DNA from: Mesorhizobium sp. M2E.F.Ca.ET.219.01.1.1
GTDB taxonomy: Bacteria > Pseudomonadota > Alphaproteobacteria > Rhizobiales > Rhizobiaceae
Reading direction: 5' to 3'
Length of the DNA stretch: 64,000 bases
Assembly (NCBI RefSeq): GCF_004016445.2
Contig: NZ_SADT02000001.1
Coordinates: forward strand, 291,630-355,629
Below the pieces are notes generated by a model that ran no database searches, was not told the origin of the DNA, and saw only the letters and a list, made by a program, of their open reading frames with translations. The stretch's first letter is position 1; each line of letters opens with the position of its first letter. Of the stretch, positions 1 to 8,763 are shown one piece after another. A program made the translations under genes and the position numbers.

Positions 1-42
1 AGCCGCTTCAACAAATTCGTCGAGCGCAACCAGAAGAACTAG
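1..42 (+). CDS. 3' end of a small hypothetical protein (cut by window edge)
   Basis: Frame 1 reads SRFNKFVERNQKN and stops at 40-42. The SRFN-FV stretch matches the C-terminal part of the intact small protein at 23115-23408 (SRFNEFVPR), so this is the tail of a second member of that family. The rest lies outside the window. Function unknown. Confidence 0.6.
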   Translation, partial: SRFNKFVERNQKN

Positions 43-138
43 CTGCTCGAAAAGCTGGTGTCATGGCGCCGTTGGAGAGAGATGGCCCCTGCAACGGCGC
101 CGCGGCAGGCGGTCAGACTGCCGATATGTTCGTGCGGC

Positions 139-381
139 TCAATCGAGCGGCTTATCCGTTGGCTTGGGCGTCGGCCCGGCCTCGCGCCGGCGGCCGGCAT
201 TTCGGTTTGCAACACGGCTGTCGAGGGGCGAGGCCGGGGGCTCCGGGCCGCCGGCGGTCTTCGGGGTCGTTGGCTTCGCGCCCGCATCGCTGTCTTGCGC
301 ATCTCGGCGCGGATGCGGGAGCCCTTCGGGGTCGGGCGACTTCACTGCGGGCTTGGAGGAGGTGTCTTTCGGTCGAGCCAT
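139..381 (-). CDS. Small Pro/Lys/Asp-rich hypothetical protein
   Basis: An 80-residue protein beginning MARPKDTSSK with an AGAGG ribosome site about 6 bases upstream of the ATG. It is rich in Pro, Lys, Arg and Asp, has no hydrophobic segment and looks disordered, like several other small proteins here. It lies 25 bases downstream of the alcohol dehydrogenase gene on the same strand and could be its last cistron. No family recognised; overlapping frames exist on the other strand, so existence is only moderately sure. Confidence 0.5.
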   Translation of the reverse strand: MARPKDTSSKPAVKSPDPEGLPHPRRDAQDSDAGAKPTTPKTAGGPEPPASPLDSRVANRNAGRRREAGPTPKPTDKPLD

Positions 382-406
382 TGCGAACCTCTATGTTTGA
401 CGCGAT

Positions 407-1585
407 TCAGCCGTGTGGGCGCATCACCACCTTGATGCAGCCGTCCTGCTTGTCGCGAAATGTCTTGTAGAGCTCAGGTCCTTCCTCCAGACCGGCGCGG
501 TGGGTGATGACGAAGGACGGGTCGATCTCGCCGCTTAGCACCTTCTGCAGCAGCGGCTCGAGATAGCGGTGGGTGTGGGTCTGGCCCATGCGGAATGTCA
601 GCCCCTTGTTCATCGCCGCGCCGAACGGAATGTGATCCACCAGGCCGATATAGACGCCGGGCACCGAGATCGTGCCGCCCTTGCGGCAGCAATAGATCGC
701 CTCTCGCAGCACATGCGGCCGGTCGGTGCCGAGATACACGGTGGCCTTGGCCTTATCGAGGATGGAATCGGACGTGGCGGTGGCATCGGCCTCGGTGCCG
801 ACGCAATCGATGCAGCTGTCAGGGCCGCGACCGCCGGTCATTGCCATGAGGGCATCGTAAATATCGGAGTTGCTGAAATCGAGCGTCTCCGCCTTGCCGT
901 AGTCGCGCGCCATGGCGAGCCGTTCCGGCACCTTGTCGATGGCGATGACGCGGCCGGCGCCGAGCATCCAGGCGCTCTGGATTGCAAACTGGCCGACCGG
1001 CCCGCAGCCCCAGATCGCGACAGTGTCTCCTTCCTGGATGCCGGCGTTCTCGGCCGCCATGTAGCCGGTGGGAAAGATATCGGAGAGGAACAGCACCTGC
1101 TCGTCATCGATGCCGTCAGGCACCCTGATGGGACCCACATCGGCAAAGGGCACGCGCAGGTATTCCGCTTGACCGCCCCAATAGCCCCCGACCAGATGCG
1201 AATAGCCGAACAGGCCCGCGGGCGACTGGCCCATGACCTTGGCGGCCTGCTCGGCGTTGGGATTCGACCGGTCGCAGAGCGAGAACAGGCCGTTCCGGCA
1301 GAACCAGCACTCGCCGCATGATATGTTGAAGGGCACGACGACGCGATCGCCCTTCTTGAACTTCGTGTGAGCGCGACCGACCTCCACCACCTCGCCCATC
1401 GTCTCGTGGCCCAGCACGTCGCCCGATTTCATCGTCGGCATGTAGCCGTCCATCAGATGCAGGTCGGAGCCGCAGATGGCACAGCAGGTCACCTTGATCA
1501 TGATATCGCGGTCGTTCTCGATCGCTGGATCAGCGACCTCGTCGCAACGAATGTCGCCTTTGCCGTGCCATGTCAGGGCTTTCAT
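407..1585 (-). CDS. Zinc-dependent alcohol dehydrogenase (formaldehyde/threonine dehydrogenase-like)
   Basis: A 392-residue medium-chain dehydrogenase. Seen: catalytic zinc motif CAICGSDLH near residue 38, the GHE motif (LGHETMG), a structural-zinc cysteine cluster ([10 protein letters not shown]), and a Rossmann motif GCGPVG for NAD(P). The family oxidises alcohols or formaldehyde adducts in the cytoplasm; this subgroup resembles glutathione-independent formaldehyde dehydrogenases, but the substrate cannot be read from sequence. The ATG follows TAGGAACA. An EcfG-like site lies at 1629-1653, and the SDR gene upstream points the same way, so a stress-induced redox unit is likely. Confidence 0.9.
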   Translation of the reverse strand: MKALTWHGKGDIRCDEVADPAIENDRDIMIKVTCCAICGSDLHLMDGYMPTMKSGDVLGHETMGEVVEVGRAHTKFKKGDRVVVPFNISCGECWFCRNGLFSLCDRSNPNAEQAAKVMGQSPAGLFGYSHLVGGYWGGQAEYLRVPFADVGPIRVPDGIDDEQVLFLSDIFPTGYMAAENAGIQEGDTVAIWGCGPVGQFAIQSAWMLGAGRVIAIDKVPERLAMARDYGKAETLDFSNSDIYDALMAMTGGRGPDSCIDCVGTEADATATSDSILDKAKATVYLGTDRPHVLREAIYCCRKGGTISVPGVYIGLVDHIPFGAAMNKGLTFRMGQTHTHRYLEPLLQKVLSGEIDPSFVITHRAGLEEGPELYKTFRDKQDGCIKVVMRPHG

Positions 1586-1628
1586 CGGGATTGTTCCTAT
1601 GAATTGTGGGTGCCAAGAGGTCGGGCCG

Positions 1629-1653
1629 AACTGACGCTGAGCTGGAATGTTCC
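1629..1653 (-). promoter_or_regulatory. EcfG-like promoter, GGAAC-N16-AGTT
   Basis: 43 bases before the alcohol dehydrogenase start. The -10 differs from CGTT at the first base. Confidence 0.55.
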
Positions 1654-1672
1654 CGGATCAGAGCCCGCGTTT

Positions 1673-2458
1673 TTAGCCATTCTTCGCCGAACCCGGTTCG
1701 GCCATGTTGCGGTGCTGTTCGGCCAGCGTGCCGGCCGGCGTGACATGGGCGGCGGCAACCTGCATCTTGTTCTTCCAGCCGCTGACCACTTGCTCCTCGC
1801 CGGCCATCATGGCGTCGTAGCCGTCCCTGGCCACATCGGCGGGATTGTCTTTTTCCTGCACGCCGATCTCGGTGTCCATCATGTCGGCGCGCTCGAAGAA
1901 GCGCGTCTGCGTCGCGCCCGGCATCAGCACGGTCACACTCACGCCGCTGTCCTTTAGCTCGTGGCGCAGCGCGATGGCGAAGGAATCGATGAAGGCCTTG
2001 GTTCCGTTGTAGACGGCCTGGAACGTGCCCGGCATGAAGCCGGCGATGGAGCCGGTGAACAGGATCCGGCCGCGACCGCGCTCCATCATCTTGCGGCCGA
2101 GCTTGTGGGCGAGGTAGACGGTGCCTGTGATGTTGGTGTCGATGACGCGGCGCGCCTCGGCCCAATCCTGGTTGACAAAGCCCCGGCCCAGGCCGCGCCC
2201 CGCATTGAGGAAAAGAAGATCGATGTCGCGAGCGCCGATCTTGGCGATCAATTTGTCGGCGCCGTCCTCGCTTGCAAGGTCGGCCTCCACCGCGTCGACC
2301 GAGACGCCATGCGATCGGAGCGCCTCGGCGGCCTGCTCGATGGCCGGCTCATCGGCGGCGACGACCAGATCGTAGCCGTCCTTGGCGCAGAGTTTCGCGG
2401 GCTCCTTGCCGATGCCGCTCGATGCGCCGGTGACGGCTGCCAGTTTGCCGTTTTCCAT
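1673..2458 (-). CDS. Short-chain dehydrogenase/reductase
   Basis: A 261-residue SDR. Seen: the TGASSGIG cofactor loop at the N-terminus, NAG (LNAGRG), a serine in FTGSIAG, and YNGTK as the Tyr-x3-Lys pair. The start MENGKLAAVTG is chosen because AGGAGGATCG precedes it; the frame is open further upstream but without a ribosome site. The substrate is unknown. An EcfG-like promoter sits 26 bases upstream, and the gene is divergent from the small gene at 2599. Confidence 0.9.
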   Translation of the reverse strand: MENGKLAAVTGASSGIGKEPAKLCAKDGYDLVVAADEPAIEQAAEALRSHGVSVDAVEADLASEDGADKLIAKIGARDIDLLFLNAGRGLGRGFVNQDWAEARRVIDTNITGTVYLAHKLGRKMMERGRGRILFTGSIAGFMPGTFQAVYNGTKAFIDSFAIALRHELKDSGVSVTVLMPGATQTRFFERADMMDTEIGVQEKDNPADVARDGYDAMMAGEEQVVSGWKNKMQVAAAHVTPAGTLAEQHRNMAEPGSAKNG

Positions 2459-2484
2459 TTCGATCCTCCTGCGTGGTTCGGCCG

Positions 2485-2509
2485 AACATCCGGTTGGACC
2501 GAATGTTCC
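2485..2509 (-). promoter_or_regulatory. EcfG-like promoter, GGAAC-N16-TGTT
   Basis: 26 bases before the SDR start at 2458, back to back with the site for the 2599 gene. Confidence 0.7.
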
Positions 2510-2556
2510 TCGCGCAGCGAGGATTCGGTGCGGCCGATTGCAATGCGGTTGCCTGG

Positions 2557-2581
2557 GGAACCGCGCGGGCGCTCGGCTGTT
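2557..2581 (+). promoter_or_regulatory. EcfG-like promoter, GGAAC-N16-TGTT
   Basis: 17 bases before the 2599 start. Confidence 0.7.
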
Positions 2582-2598
2582 GGATCGGCAAAGGAGCA

Positions 2599-2811
2599 AT
2601 GGCGATGGGACTCTTTTCCGACCTGAACAAGAGGCTGACCGAAAACGTCTATGCCCATGGAAGCTATCTGAGCGATCCGAGCGCCGACCTGCCGCGACGG
2701 GTGGAGGAAACGGTCGATCTGCTGATGCCGTTCGTGAAGCCCGAAGCGCGAGAAACGGTGAAGCTGCAGATCCTGGGCATCATCCACGAGCATATCTTTG
2801 ACGAGGATTGA
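2599..2811 (+). CDS. Small hypothetical stress protein, 70 aa
   Basis: Starts MAMGLFSDLNKRL after AAAGGAG. It is acidic and helical in appearance, with no signal peptide or membrane segment. An EcfG-like promoter ends 17 bases before the ATG, which supports both the gene and its stress control. No family recognised. Confidence 0.75.
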   Translation: MAMGLFSDLNKRLTENVYAHGSYLSDPSADLPRRVEETVDLLMPFVKPEARETVKLQILGIIHEHIFDED

Positions 2812-2861
2812 CTCCGGCGATCGCTCGATCCTCCGGAGACACTAACCGTGAGCATGCTTTG

Positions 2862-2999
2862 TCATTCCGACCGCCGGGATCCGTGTTGCTTCTCGGCTTC
2901 GCGCAGCACCCGCACAATGGCGTCCACTGGAGAGGGGTGCGTCGTAGGCTGTGCTTTCCAGCGCCACAGATGGCGAAACAGACTTCTCAAGCTCGGCAT
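2862..2999 (-). CDS. Small basic hypothetical protein, 45 aa
   Basis: Begins MPSLRSLFRHLWRWK after a strong AAGGAGG site 8 bases upstream. N-terminal half Trp/Arg-rich, C-terminal half charged. An EcfG-like promoter (3044-3068) lies 44 bases upstream. Ribosome site and promoter together make a real gene likely despite its length. Function unknown. Confidence 0.6.
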   Translation of the reverse strand: MPSLRSLFRHLWRWKAQPTTHPSPVDAIVRVLREAEKQHGSRRSE

Positions 3000-3043
3000 C
3001 GCGATAACCTCCTTTAATCTCCTTGAACCTCCTTGGGCTGTCA

Positions 3044-3068
3044 AACCTGGGACGGCGAATGATGTTCC
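3044..3068 (-). promoter_or_regulatory. EcfG-like promoter, GGAAC-N16-GGTT
   Basis: 44 bases before the 2999 start of the 45-residue protein. Confidence 0.65.
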
Positions 3069-3071
3069 TTC

Positions 3072-3389
3072 CTAGCGGAAGGATGCGGCGAACAGAAAGG
3101 CGACTGCGGCCACGACGACCAGCGCCACGATGACCAGGACCGGCCCGTTCCTGTGCGGCTCAAGGTCGGGCGCGTTCTCCGGAGGTCGCATCGCGTTGGC
3201 AAAGCTCGCCTGGTTGGTGAAGTTCGGTTTGCGCGTCGCCGCCGGCGTAGCGGAGGTCGGGACATCACCCGCCTCGGCGTCTGCTTCCTGCGGTGCTGCC
3301 GCCGGGTCGAACCCTGGGGTCTTGTCCTGCGTCCTGCCGGCCTGGATTTCGCCGCGCGCCTCGGCCGGTGTGCGTGGGTTGGGTGACAT
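3072..3389 (-). CDS. Tail-anchored small membrane protein
   Basis: 105 residues: a hydrophilic Pro/Ala/Glu-rich N-terminal region of about 80 residues, then one C-terminal membrane span (VLVIVALVVVAAVAFLFAAS) ending three residues later. That topology fits a tail-anchored inner-membrane protein. The start MSPNPRTPAEA follows AAAGGAGG. An EcfG-like site (3411-3435) ends 21 bases before the ATG. Function unknown. Confidence 0.8.
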   Translation of the reverse strand: MSPNPRTPAEARGEIQAGRTQDKTPGFDPAAAPQEADAEAGDVPTSATPAATRKPNFTNQASFANAMRPPENAPDLEPHRNGPVLVIVALVVVAAVAFLFAASFR

Positions 3390-3410
3390 TCGGCGCCTCC
3401 TTTGTTCCCA

Positions 3411-3435
3411 AACCTTCATGCGGCCCCGCTGTTCC
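3411..3435 (-). promoter_or_regulatory. EcfG-like promoter, GGAAC-N16-GGTT
   Basis: 21 bases before the tail-anchored protein start at 3389. Confidence 0.65.
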
Positions 3436-3600
3436 AACCGGGCCTTCAATGAAGGAATGGATTCATGCAGCCGCCTTCGCATGCCTAGCGGATGCTGCGC
3501 GAGCGGCCGGTCTGGCTTCGGAATTCGATTCCTGAACTCGGACGGAACTTTCGGGATCAGGGGAGCTTTCTATCCTCGATACCAGGACACAGAGGCAGCA

Positions 3601-4095
3601 ATGCAAGTTCTCGACACGACGATCCATGCAAGTCCCAAAGGCGCGACAGTCGAGTTTGTTGGCGAGGGCGGGGAGAATATCGCTGTCACCATGGTCGTGT
3701 CCGACCCGTTGCTCGGCGATGCCGCCCTTGTCGATCGCGCCAGGGAGATGATGCTTCAGTGCGCGGCGTTCGGTTACCCGGCAGAAGGAGAGGGGTCGGA
3801 CGGAAAGGCGGACGCGGGACGGCCTGCCGACGAGCGGCCAGACGATACAGGCCAGGGTCCGTATACATTCGAATATCGCGAGGATGGCAGTGTGAGGCGG
3901 CTCGAGGGCGTCGAGTTGCCCGACCTCGAAGCTGTTCGTCACGAAGCGCTGCGCTCGGCGATCGATCTGCTCGACGATGCGGCCGAACCCGGTCAGGACG
4001 GCTGGGCGGTCCGGGTTCGTGGCGGCGACGGCGCTGTCGTCGTGTCCGTCGATTTCGAAGAAGCAAGGCAGGAAAGGGCAACCGCCGCGATGTGA
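3601..4095 (+). CDS. DUF6894-like hypothetical protein
   Basis: 164 residues. The C-terminal half contains FEYREDGSVRRLEGVELPD followed by EAVRHEALRSAIDLL, resembling the short DUF6894 fold common in Rhizobiales. The N-terminal half (MQVLDTTIHASPKGATVEF) is unassigned, and a Gly/Asp-rich linker joins the two. The ribosome site is weak (AGAGG). A GGAAC lies upstream, but with GCTT instead of NGTT at the right spacing, so EcfG control is doubtful. Confidence 0.75.
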   Translation: MQVLDTTIHASPKGATVEFVGEGGENIAVTMVVSDPLLGDAALVDRAREMMLQCAAFGYPAEGEGSDGKADAGRPADERPDDTGQGPYTFEYREDGSVRRLEGVELPDLEAVRHEALRSAIDLLDDAAEPGQDGWAVRVRGGDGAVVVSVDFEEARQERATAAM

Positions 4096-4392
4096 GGGAG
4101 GCGGCATCTGTGAAAGGTAATATGATGCATTCCCTCATGTCACTGCATGCGCTTGCAAGTTCACGAGGCGACGGGCTGAGACCTGAGTTTCTTCGTCTGC
4201 TTCAGGCCCGCGCGCCCCTGTCCCACCCCGACGTGATCGGGCTTCATCAGGAGACGGGCTTGAACCAGGCCGGTCCTAATCCTGTTGGGGACCCCGAAAC
4301 CGCTTCGAAGCAAAGCGTGGTGCGTTTCCCTGGCCGGCGGCGTATGATCAGCCGTGGGTCCGGAAGGGATGCGCCTGTCAGAGGAGGTCGCC
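4096..4392. other. Intergenic stretch, no convincing gene
   Basis: About 300 bases between the DUF6894-like gene and a receiver gene. A plus frame from about 4122 stays open, but its composition is poor and it runs out of frame into the receiver gene. No promoter, terminator or repeat was recognised. Confidence 0.4.
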
Positions 4393-4755
4393 ATGGCAGC
4401 GCCCCTGGCACTGATCATTGAAGACGAGTACCTGATCGCGTCGGACGTGGCGAATGGCCTGAAGGAGCGCGGTTTCGAGGTGGCCTGCGTGGCGTCCGAG
4501 CGGGCCGCCGCGGCTTGGCTTGACGACAACAAGCCGGACCTGGCCATCATCGACATCCAGCTGCTCGACGGCCAGCGCGGCGCCGCAGCCGCCCGCCTCA
4601 AGGAAGCGGGCGTGCCTTTCCTCGTCCATTCGGGCTATGATCCGGAATTCCAGTCGCCGATCTTCCACGGCGCGCCTTATGTGCCGAAACCGGCGCCGAT
4701 CCGGCATCTGATCGAACTGGCGAGCCAACTGGTAGGGAATCGCGCCGGACCATAG
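4393..4755 (+). CDS. Single-domain response regulator (CheY-like receiver)
   Basis: 120 residues forming a lone receiver domain. Seen: acidic pair in IIEDEYLI, the presumed phospho-acceptor Asp in LAIIDIQLLDG, a PF-x3-GYD segment (PFLVHSGYD) and the conserved lysine in VPKPAP. The GYD segment resembles the FAT GUY group of alphaproteobacterial single-domain regulators, some of which feed the general stress response. The ATG follows GAGGAGG. It faces another receiver gene at 4780-5169; its partner kinase is not obvious. Confidence 0.88.
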   Translation: MAAPLALIIEDEYLIASDVANGLKERGFEVACVASERAAAAWLDDNKPDLAIIDIQLLDGQRGAAAARLKEAGVPFLVHSGYDPEFQSPIFHGAPYVPKPAPIRHLIELASQLVGNRAGP

Positions 4756-4779
4756 ACGAGCTCAATTCAACGAGCCCAT

Positions 4780-5169
4780 TCAGCCTGGCGCGGCGTCACC
4801 CTTGCGGAACCGCGACACCGCCTCGATCAGCAGACCGTAGTCGACCGGCTTGGTCAGCTTCGGCGTGTCGCGAAACCTGTCGGGAAAAACTGTGGCGCTG
4901 TCGTAGCCGGTGAGGAAAATGAAAGGCACGCCATCGCGCGCCAGATGCTCGGCCAAAGGAAAGCTTCGCTCGCCGCGAAGATTCACATCCAGCAAGGCGC
5001 CATCCAAGGCAATGCCGTCGATTTGATCCAGCGCTTGTCGAACGGTAGGCGCTGGTCCCACAACGGTACATCCGGCTTCCGCCAACTGGTCGGCAAGATC
5101 TTGTGCGAGCATAAACACATCCTCGACCACAAGGACATTGAGACCCGACAAGGGTGTATTTGTGTTCAT
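4780..5169 (-). CDS. Single-domain response regulator of the FAT GUY type
   Basis: 129 residues, receiver only: VVEDVFMLAQDL at the acidic pocket, phospho-acceptor Asp in ALLDVNLRGE, PFIFLTGYD, and lysine in LTKPVD. The F-x-TGY segment is the hallmark of the FAT GUY receivers (SdrG of Sphingomonas, Sma0114 of Sinorhizobium). It begins 21 bases after the stop of the large kinase gene and is probably its output partner. ATG 5169 and GTG 5178 are both possible; neither has a good ribosome site. Confidence 0.88.
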   Translation of the reverse strand: MNTNTPLSGLNVLVVEDVFMLAQDLADQLAEAGCTVVGPAPTVRQALDQIDGIALDGALLDVNLRGERSFPLAEHLARDGVPFIFLTGYDSATVFPDRFRDTPKLTKPVDYGLLIEAVSRFRKGDAAPG

Positions 5170-5190
5170 TCCTAACACGCAGCGAGAATG

Positions 5191-8100
5191 CTATCTGCCG
5201 GCGGCTGACGCCAACGGAATTTCTATATCGCATTCCAGTCCCGAGGGTTCAAATCTCAGTGCGACCTTGCCTCCCAGCTCATATTCTAAACTTTGCTGGA
5301 TGAAGCTTGTTCCGAAATTCCGCTGCGGCGGCTCCTTGACGGCAGGACCTTCGACTTCCCGCCAGTGGATGGACAGGACGCCAGCTTTGTCAGTGTTCCA
5401 CGCCACCTCGACCCGGCCCTCCTCGGTCGAGAGCGCGCCATATTTCGCCGCATTGCTGGCGAGCTCGAAGACCACCATGCCGAGCGTCGCGGCCACGCTT
5501 GCGCCGAGCTGCAAAGGCTTTCCACGAATGACGATATTGCTGCGCGATTTGCTGGCGTAGGGCGACAGGACCGCCCGCAGCAACTGCTCGAGATCGGCAT
5601 CGGTCCAGTTGTAGGAAGACAGCACTTCGTGGGTCCGGCCCATCGCCTGCAGCCGCTGCTGGAACGAGGTCGAGAAATCGCTCACCGAGCCCGCCGTGCG
5701 CACCATGCGCGATGTCAGCGCGGTGACGGTGGCGAGAATGTTCTTCACGCGGTGCTGCAGTTCATGCAGCAGCCTTTCCTGACTGCGCTCGGCCTCCTTG
5801 TGGCTTGAGACGTCGACCAGCGCCGCGATCGCGCCGCGCACCTTGCCGGTTTCGTCGAACAGCGGGTTGGCCGACATCATCACGTCGATGCCAGAGCCAT
5901 CCTCGCGCAGAATCCGCGCTTCATAGCCCGGAATAGCCCTGCCCGTGCGCATTGCCTTCATCAGAGGCTGCTCGTCGGCGTCGACCTTGGCGCCATTGAG
6001 TGTCAGCGGCAGGACGGCGGGGACGGAGATCAGCTTGTCGCCGGTGGCGCGTTGCCCCGCGAGCTCCACCGCGCGGCGGTTGGCGCGGATCTCCGCGCCG
6101 TCGCCGTCTTCGGCAATGAAGATGCCGACCGGCACCAGATCGAGCAGGGTCTCGAGGCTTTCGACGCGGTTGCGCAGGTCGTGCGAGAGCACGCCGATCT
6201 TTTCCTCCGCCCGGGCTATTTGGGTGACGTCCACGAAAGTGACCACGACGCCGGCAATCACATTGTCGACGGTGCGATAGGGCAGCACGCGCATGATGTA
6301 GCGCCGGCCGCTGTCGGTACCCTCGACCTGACGCTCGATCGTGCCCAGCCTCAGCAGCACCTGTTCCATGTCAGCCTGCAGCCCGTCGGCGGGGAAGCGC
6401 GGTCGCACATGCGCCAGCGGCCGGCCGACGTCGCTTTCGACCAGGCGGAAAAGGTCGCGGGCGGTCGGCGTGAAGCTCTTGATGCAGAGGTCGCGGTCGA
6501 GGAACACGGTGGCGATCTGCGTGCTTTCGAGCAAATTCGCCATGTCGTTGTTGGCGCGGCTGAGCTCGTCGACGCGTATGTTGAGCTCGGCATTGACCGT
6601 CTGCAGTTCCTCGTTGATCGACTGCAGCTCTTCCTTCGAGGTTTCCAATTCCTCGTTGGACGACTGCAACTCCTCATTGATGGAGGACAATTCCTCGTTG
6701 GAGGATTTCAGCTCCTCATTGGAGGATTCGAGCTCCTCGGTCGTGATCTGCAGCCGCTCCTTGGTTTCTCTCAACTCCCTTTCAAGCTGGCTGACATTGG
6801 CGCTTTCGACATCGTCGGTAGTATGGACGGGCTCGTCTTCCGACTCCGCCTTGATGCCGCCGATGTCGCGGAAGACGAGCATATAGAGCGGGTCCGCCGA
6901 GCCGTCGGAGGGCAACGGCTGCACGGCCAGGCTTATCGTCTGTCGGCCGCCATTGGTGCCGATGCTGATCTTGTTTTGGATCGCCACCTGGCCGGTGCTG
7001 GCCGCCTTGTGGAGCGCGGCGCGCAGATCCATGCGCAACCCCCGTCTTGCCATGGAAAAGACGTTGTGGTCGGGAGCGCCCGCGGCGAGCTCGAGATATT
7101 TTCCAGTGCCGCCCGAACTGTGCATCAGCTCGCCGGCCGCGTTGGTCACCACATAGGCCGGCGCATAGCGCTCGACGATGACACGCTCGGCCACCTCCTG
7201 CAAAGTTCCGTTCGTCGCCCGCTGGCGCGCATTCGGCGCTATCTGCCTGGCTGCGGCAGCGAGGGGGAATTCCGGCAGGCGGTGCGGAGTGACCCCGCCG
7301 CGCTTCTGGAAGATGCGGCTCGTCTTGTCGACGGTGGAGAACAGGCGAGCGTGCCGCGTGACGTTCTCCGAGGATCCGAGGAAGAGATAGCCGTTGTTGC
7401 GCAGGGCGTAGTGGAAGATCGGAACGATCTTTTCCTGCAACTCCGGGCCCATATAGATCAGAAGGTTGCGGCAGGCGACCAGGTCGAGCTTGGAGAAGGG
7501 CGGGTCGCGCAACAGATTGTGCGAGGAAAACAGGCAGACTTCGCGCAGGTCGGCCGAAACGCGGTAGGTGCCGTCCTCGCGCGAGAAGAACTCCTTGAGC
7601 CGCTTCGGCGTAATGTCCGTCGCGATCGTCGCCGGATAGCGGCCGGCGCGTGCCACCTCCAGCGCGCGTTCGTCGATATCGGTGGCGAAGATCTGCAGAT
7701 TGGGCGAGGCGGCGCCGCGGGGCGCGCTCTCCTTCAACAGCATGGCGATTGAATAAGCCTCCTCGCCCGTGGCGCAGCCCGGCACCCATACTCGGATCGT
7801 CTCGTCGGGCTTGCGGCTCTCGAACAGCCGGGGAATGACCAGCCTTTCCAGGACATCGAAGGCGTGCTCGTCGCGGAAGAAGCTGGTGACGCCGATCAGC
7901 AGGTCCTGGAACAACAGATCGACCTGCTGCGGTTCGTCGCGCAGGCGCTCGTAGAAGGCGGCCGGGTCGTCGATCTGCAGCACCTGCATACGGCGCTGGA
8001 TGCGGCGCAGGATCGTGTTGTCCTTGTAACCGCTGAAATCGTGGCCCGTCCGCACGCGCAGCAGCGCCGCGATGCGCGAAAGCTGTTCGGCGACATCGCG

Positions 8101-8763
8101 CTTGCGGCGGTCACGCTCGCTTTCGGTGTGATTGGAGTGGCGGAAATAGCTGATCACCTTGGCCGCCATTTCCTCGGCGGGAAGCACCATGTCGACCAGG
8201 CCGCTCTGGACGGCGCTGCGCATCATGCCGTCATATTCGGCACTTTCCTGCGCCAGGGTAAGGCCGCCGCGCTCCTTGATGGCCCTGAGCCCGATCGTGC
8301 CGTCGCTGCCCGTCCCGGACAGGATGATGCCTGCCGCATTCTCCGCCTGCTCCTGTGCCAACGAGGTGAAGAAATCGTCGATCGGCGTCCGCCTGGCGCG
8401 TGTCGCGGCCATCTTGGCTATGTGGAAGCGCTGGTCACGTATGGCGACCGATACGCCCGGGGGCGTGACGTAGATTTTGTCGGGCTCGATCTCCATGCCC
8501 TCGGCGGCGGTTTGGGTTTCGATCGCGGTGGAGCGCTGGATGATGCTGGCAAGCACGCTTTCGTGCTCGGCGTCGAGATGCTGGATCACCACATAGGCAA
8601 AGCCGCTGTCGGCCGGCACCTCGGGGAAGAATTTCTGCAGCGCCGCGATGCCGCCCGCCGATGCGCCAATGCCGACCAAGGGAAAGGGCGCGGGCTGTTT
8701 CGCAACTTCGCGCGAACTAGCCCTTGCCTTGCGTGTGTTTCCGTTCCGCCCCGCCTTCGCCAT
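5191..8763 (-). CDS. CheB-CheR-PAS-HisKA_2 hybrid sensor histidine kinase
   Basis: 1190 residues. In order: CheB methylesterase-like domain (about 28-215; GIGASAGG, IQHLD, SGTGSDGT), CheR methyltransferase domain (about 225-490; WVPGCATGEEAYS, CRNLLIYM), a PAS-like region, a long coiled coil of repeated SSNEEL units (about 660-735), two more PAS-like domains, then a HisKA_2/HWE-type histidine box (LLHELQHRVKN, about residue 1000) and an ATPase domain with ELASNAAKYG. No membrane span is seen, so it is probably cytosolic. HWE/HisKA_2 kinases often signal to PhyR in the general stress response. The start overlaps the end of the upstream CheB gene by 47 bases and a receiver gene follows. Confidence 0.93.
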   Translation of the reverse strand: MAKAGRNGNTRKARASSREVAKQPAPFPLVGIGASAGGIAALQKFFPEVPADSGFAYVVIQHLDAEHESVLASIIQRSTAIETQTAAEGMEIEPDKIYVTPPGVSVAIRDQRFHIAKMAATRARRTPIDDFFTSLAQEQAENAAGIILSGTGSDGTIGLRAIKERGGLTLAQESAEYDGMMRSAVQSGLVDMVLPAEEMAAKVISYFRHSNHTESERDRRKRDVAEQLSRIAALLRVRTGHDFSGYKDNTILRRIQRRMQVLQIDDPAAFYERLRDEPQQVDLLFQDLLIGVTSFFRDEHAFDVLERLVIPRLFESRKPDETIRVWVPGCATGEEAYSIAMLLKESAPRGAASPNLQIFATDIDERALEVARAGRYPATIATDITPKRLKEFFSREDGTYRVSADLREVCLFSSHNLLRDPPFSKLDLVACRNLLIYMGPELQEKIVPIFHYALRNNGYLFLGSSENVTRHARLFSTVDKTSRIFQKRGGVTPHRLPEFPLAAAARQIAPNARQRATNGTLQEVAERVIVERYAPAYVVTNAAGELMHSSGGTGKYLELAAGAPDHNVFSMARRGLRMDLRAALHKAASTGQVAIQNKISIGTNGGRQTISLAVQPLPSDGSADPLYMLVFRDIGGIKAESEDEPVHTTDDVESANVSQLERELRETKERLQITTEELESSNEELKSSNEELSSINEELQSSNEELETSKEELQSINEELQTVNAELNIRVDELSRANNDMANLLESTQIATVFLDRDLCIKSFTPTARDLFRLVESDVGRPLAHVRPRFPADGLQADMEQVLLRLGTIERQVEGTDSGRRYIMRVLPYRTVDNVIAGVVVTFVDVTQIARAEEKIGVLSHDLRNRVESLETLLDLVPVGIFIAEDGDGAEIRANRRAVELAGQRATGDKLISVPAVLPLTLNGAKVDADEQPLMKAMRTGRAIPGYEARILREDGSGIDVMMSANPLFDETGKVRGAIAALVDVSSHKEAERSQERLLHELQHRVKNILATVTALTSRMVRTAGSVSDFSTSFQQRLQAMGRTHEVLSSYNWTDADLEQLLRAVLSPYASKSRSNIVIRGKPLQLGASVAATLGMVVFELASNAAKYGALSTEEGRVEVAWNTDKAGVLSIHWREVEGPAVKEPPQRNFGTSFIQQSLEYELGGKVALRFEPSGLECDIEIPLASAAGR

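Noticed and set aside
3561..3590. GGAAC upstream of the 3601 gene as an EcfG site
   Set aside because: The -10 would be GCTT, two mismatches from CGTT and without the GTT core.
6560..6770. Repetitive DNA that could be a tandem repeat
   Set aside because: It encodes the repeating SSNEEL coiled coil of the kinase; a protein repeat, not a DNA element.
6052..7752. A 566-codon open frame opposite the CheB-CheR-PAS kinase
   Set aside because: It mirrors the high-GC coding strand of a gene with full domain motifs; no ribosome site and no recognisable domain.
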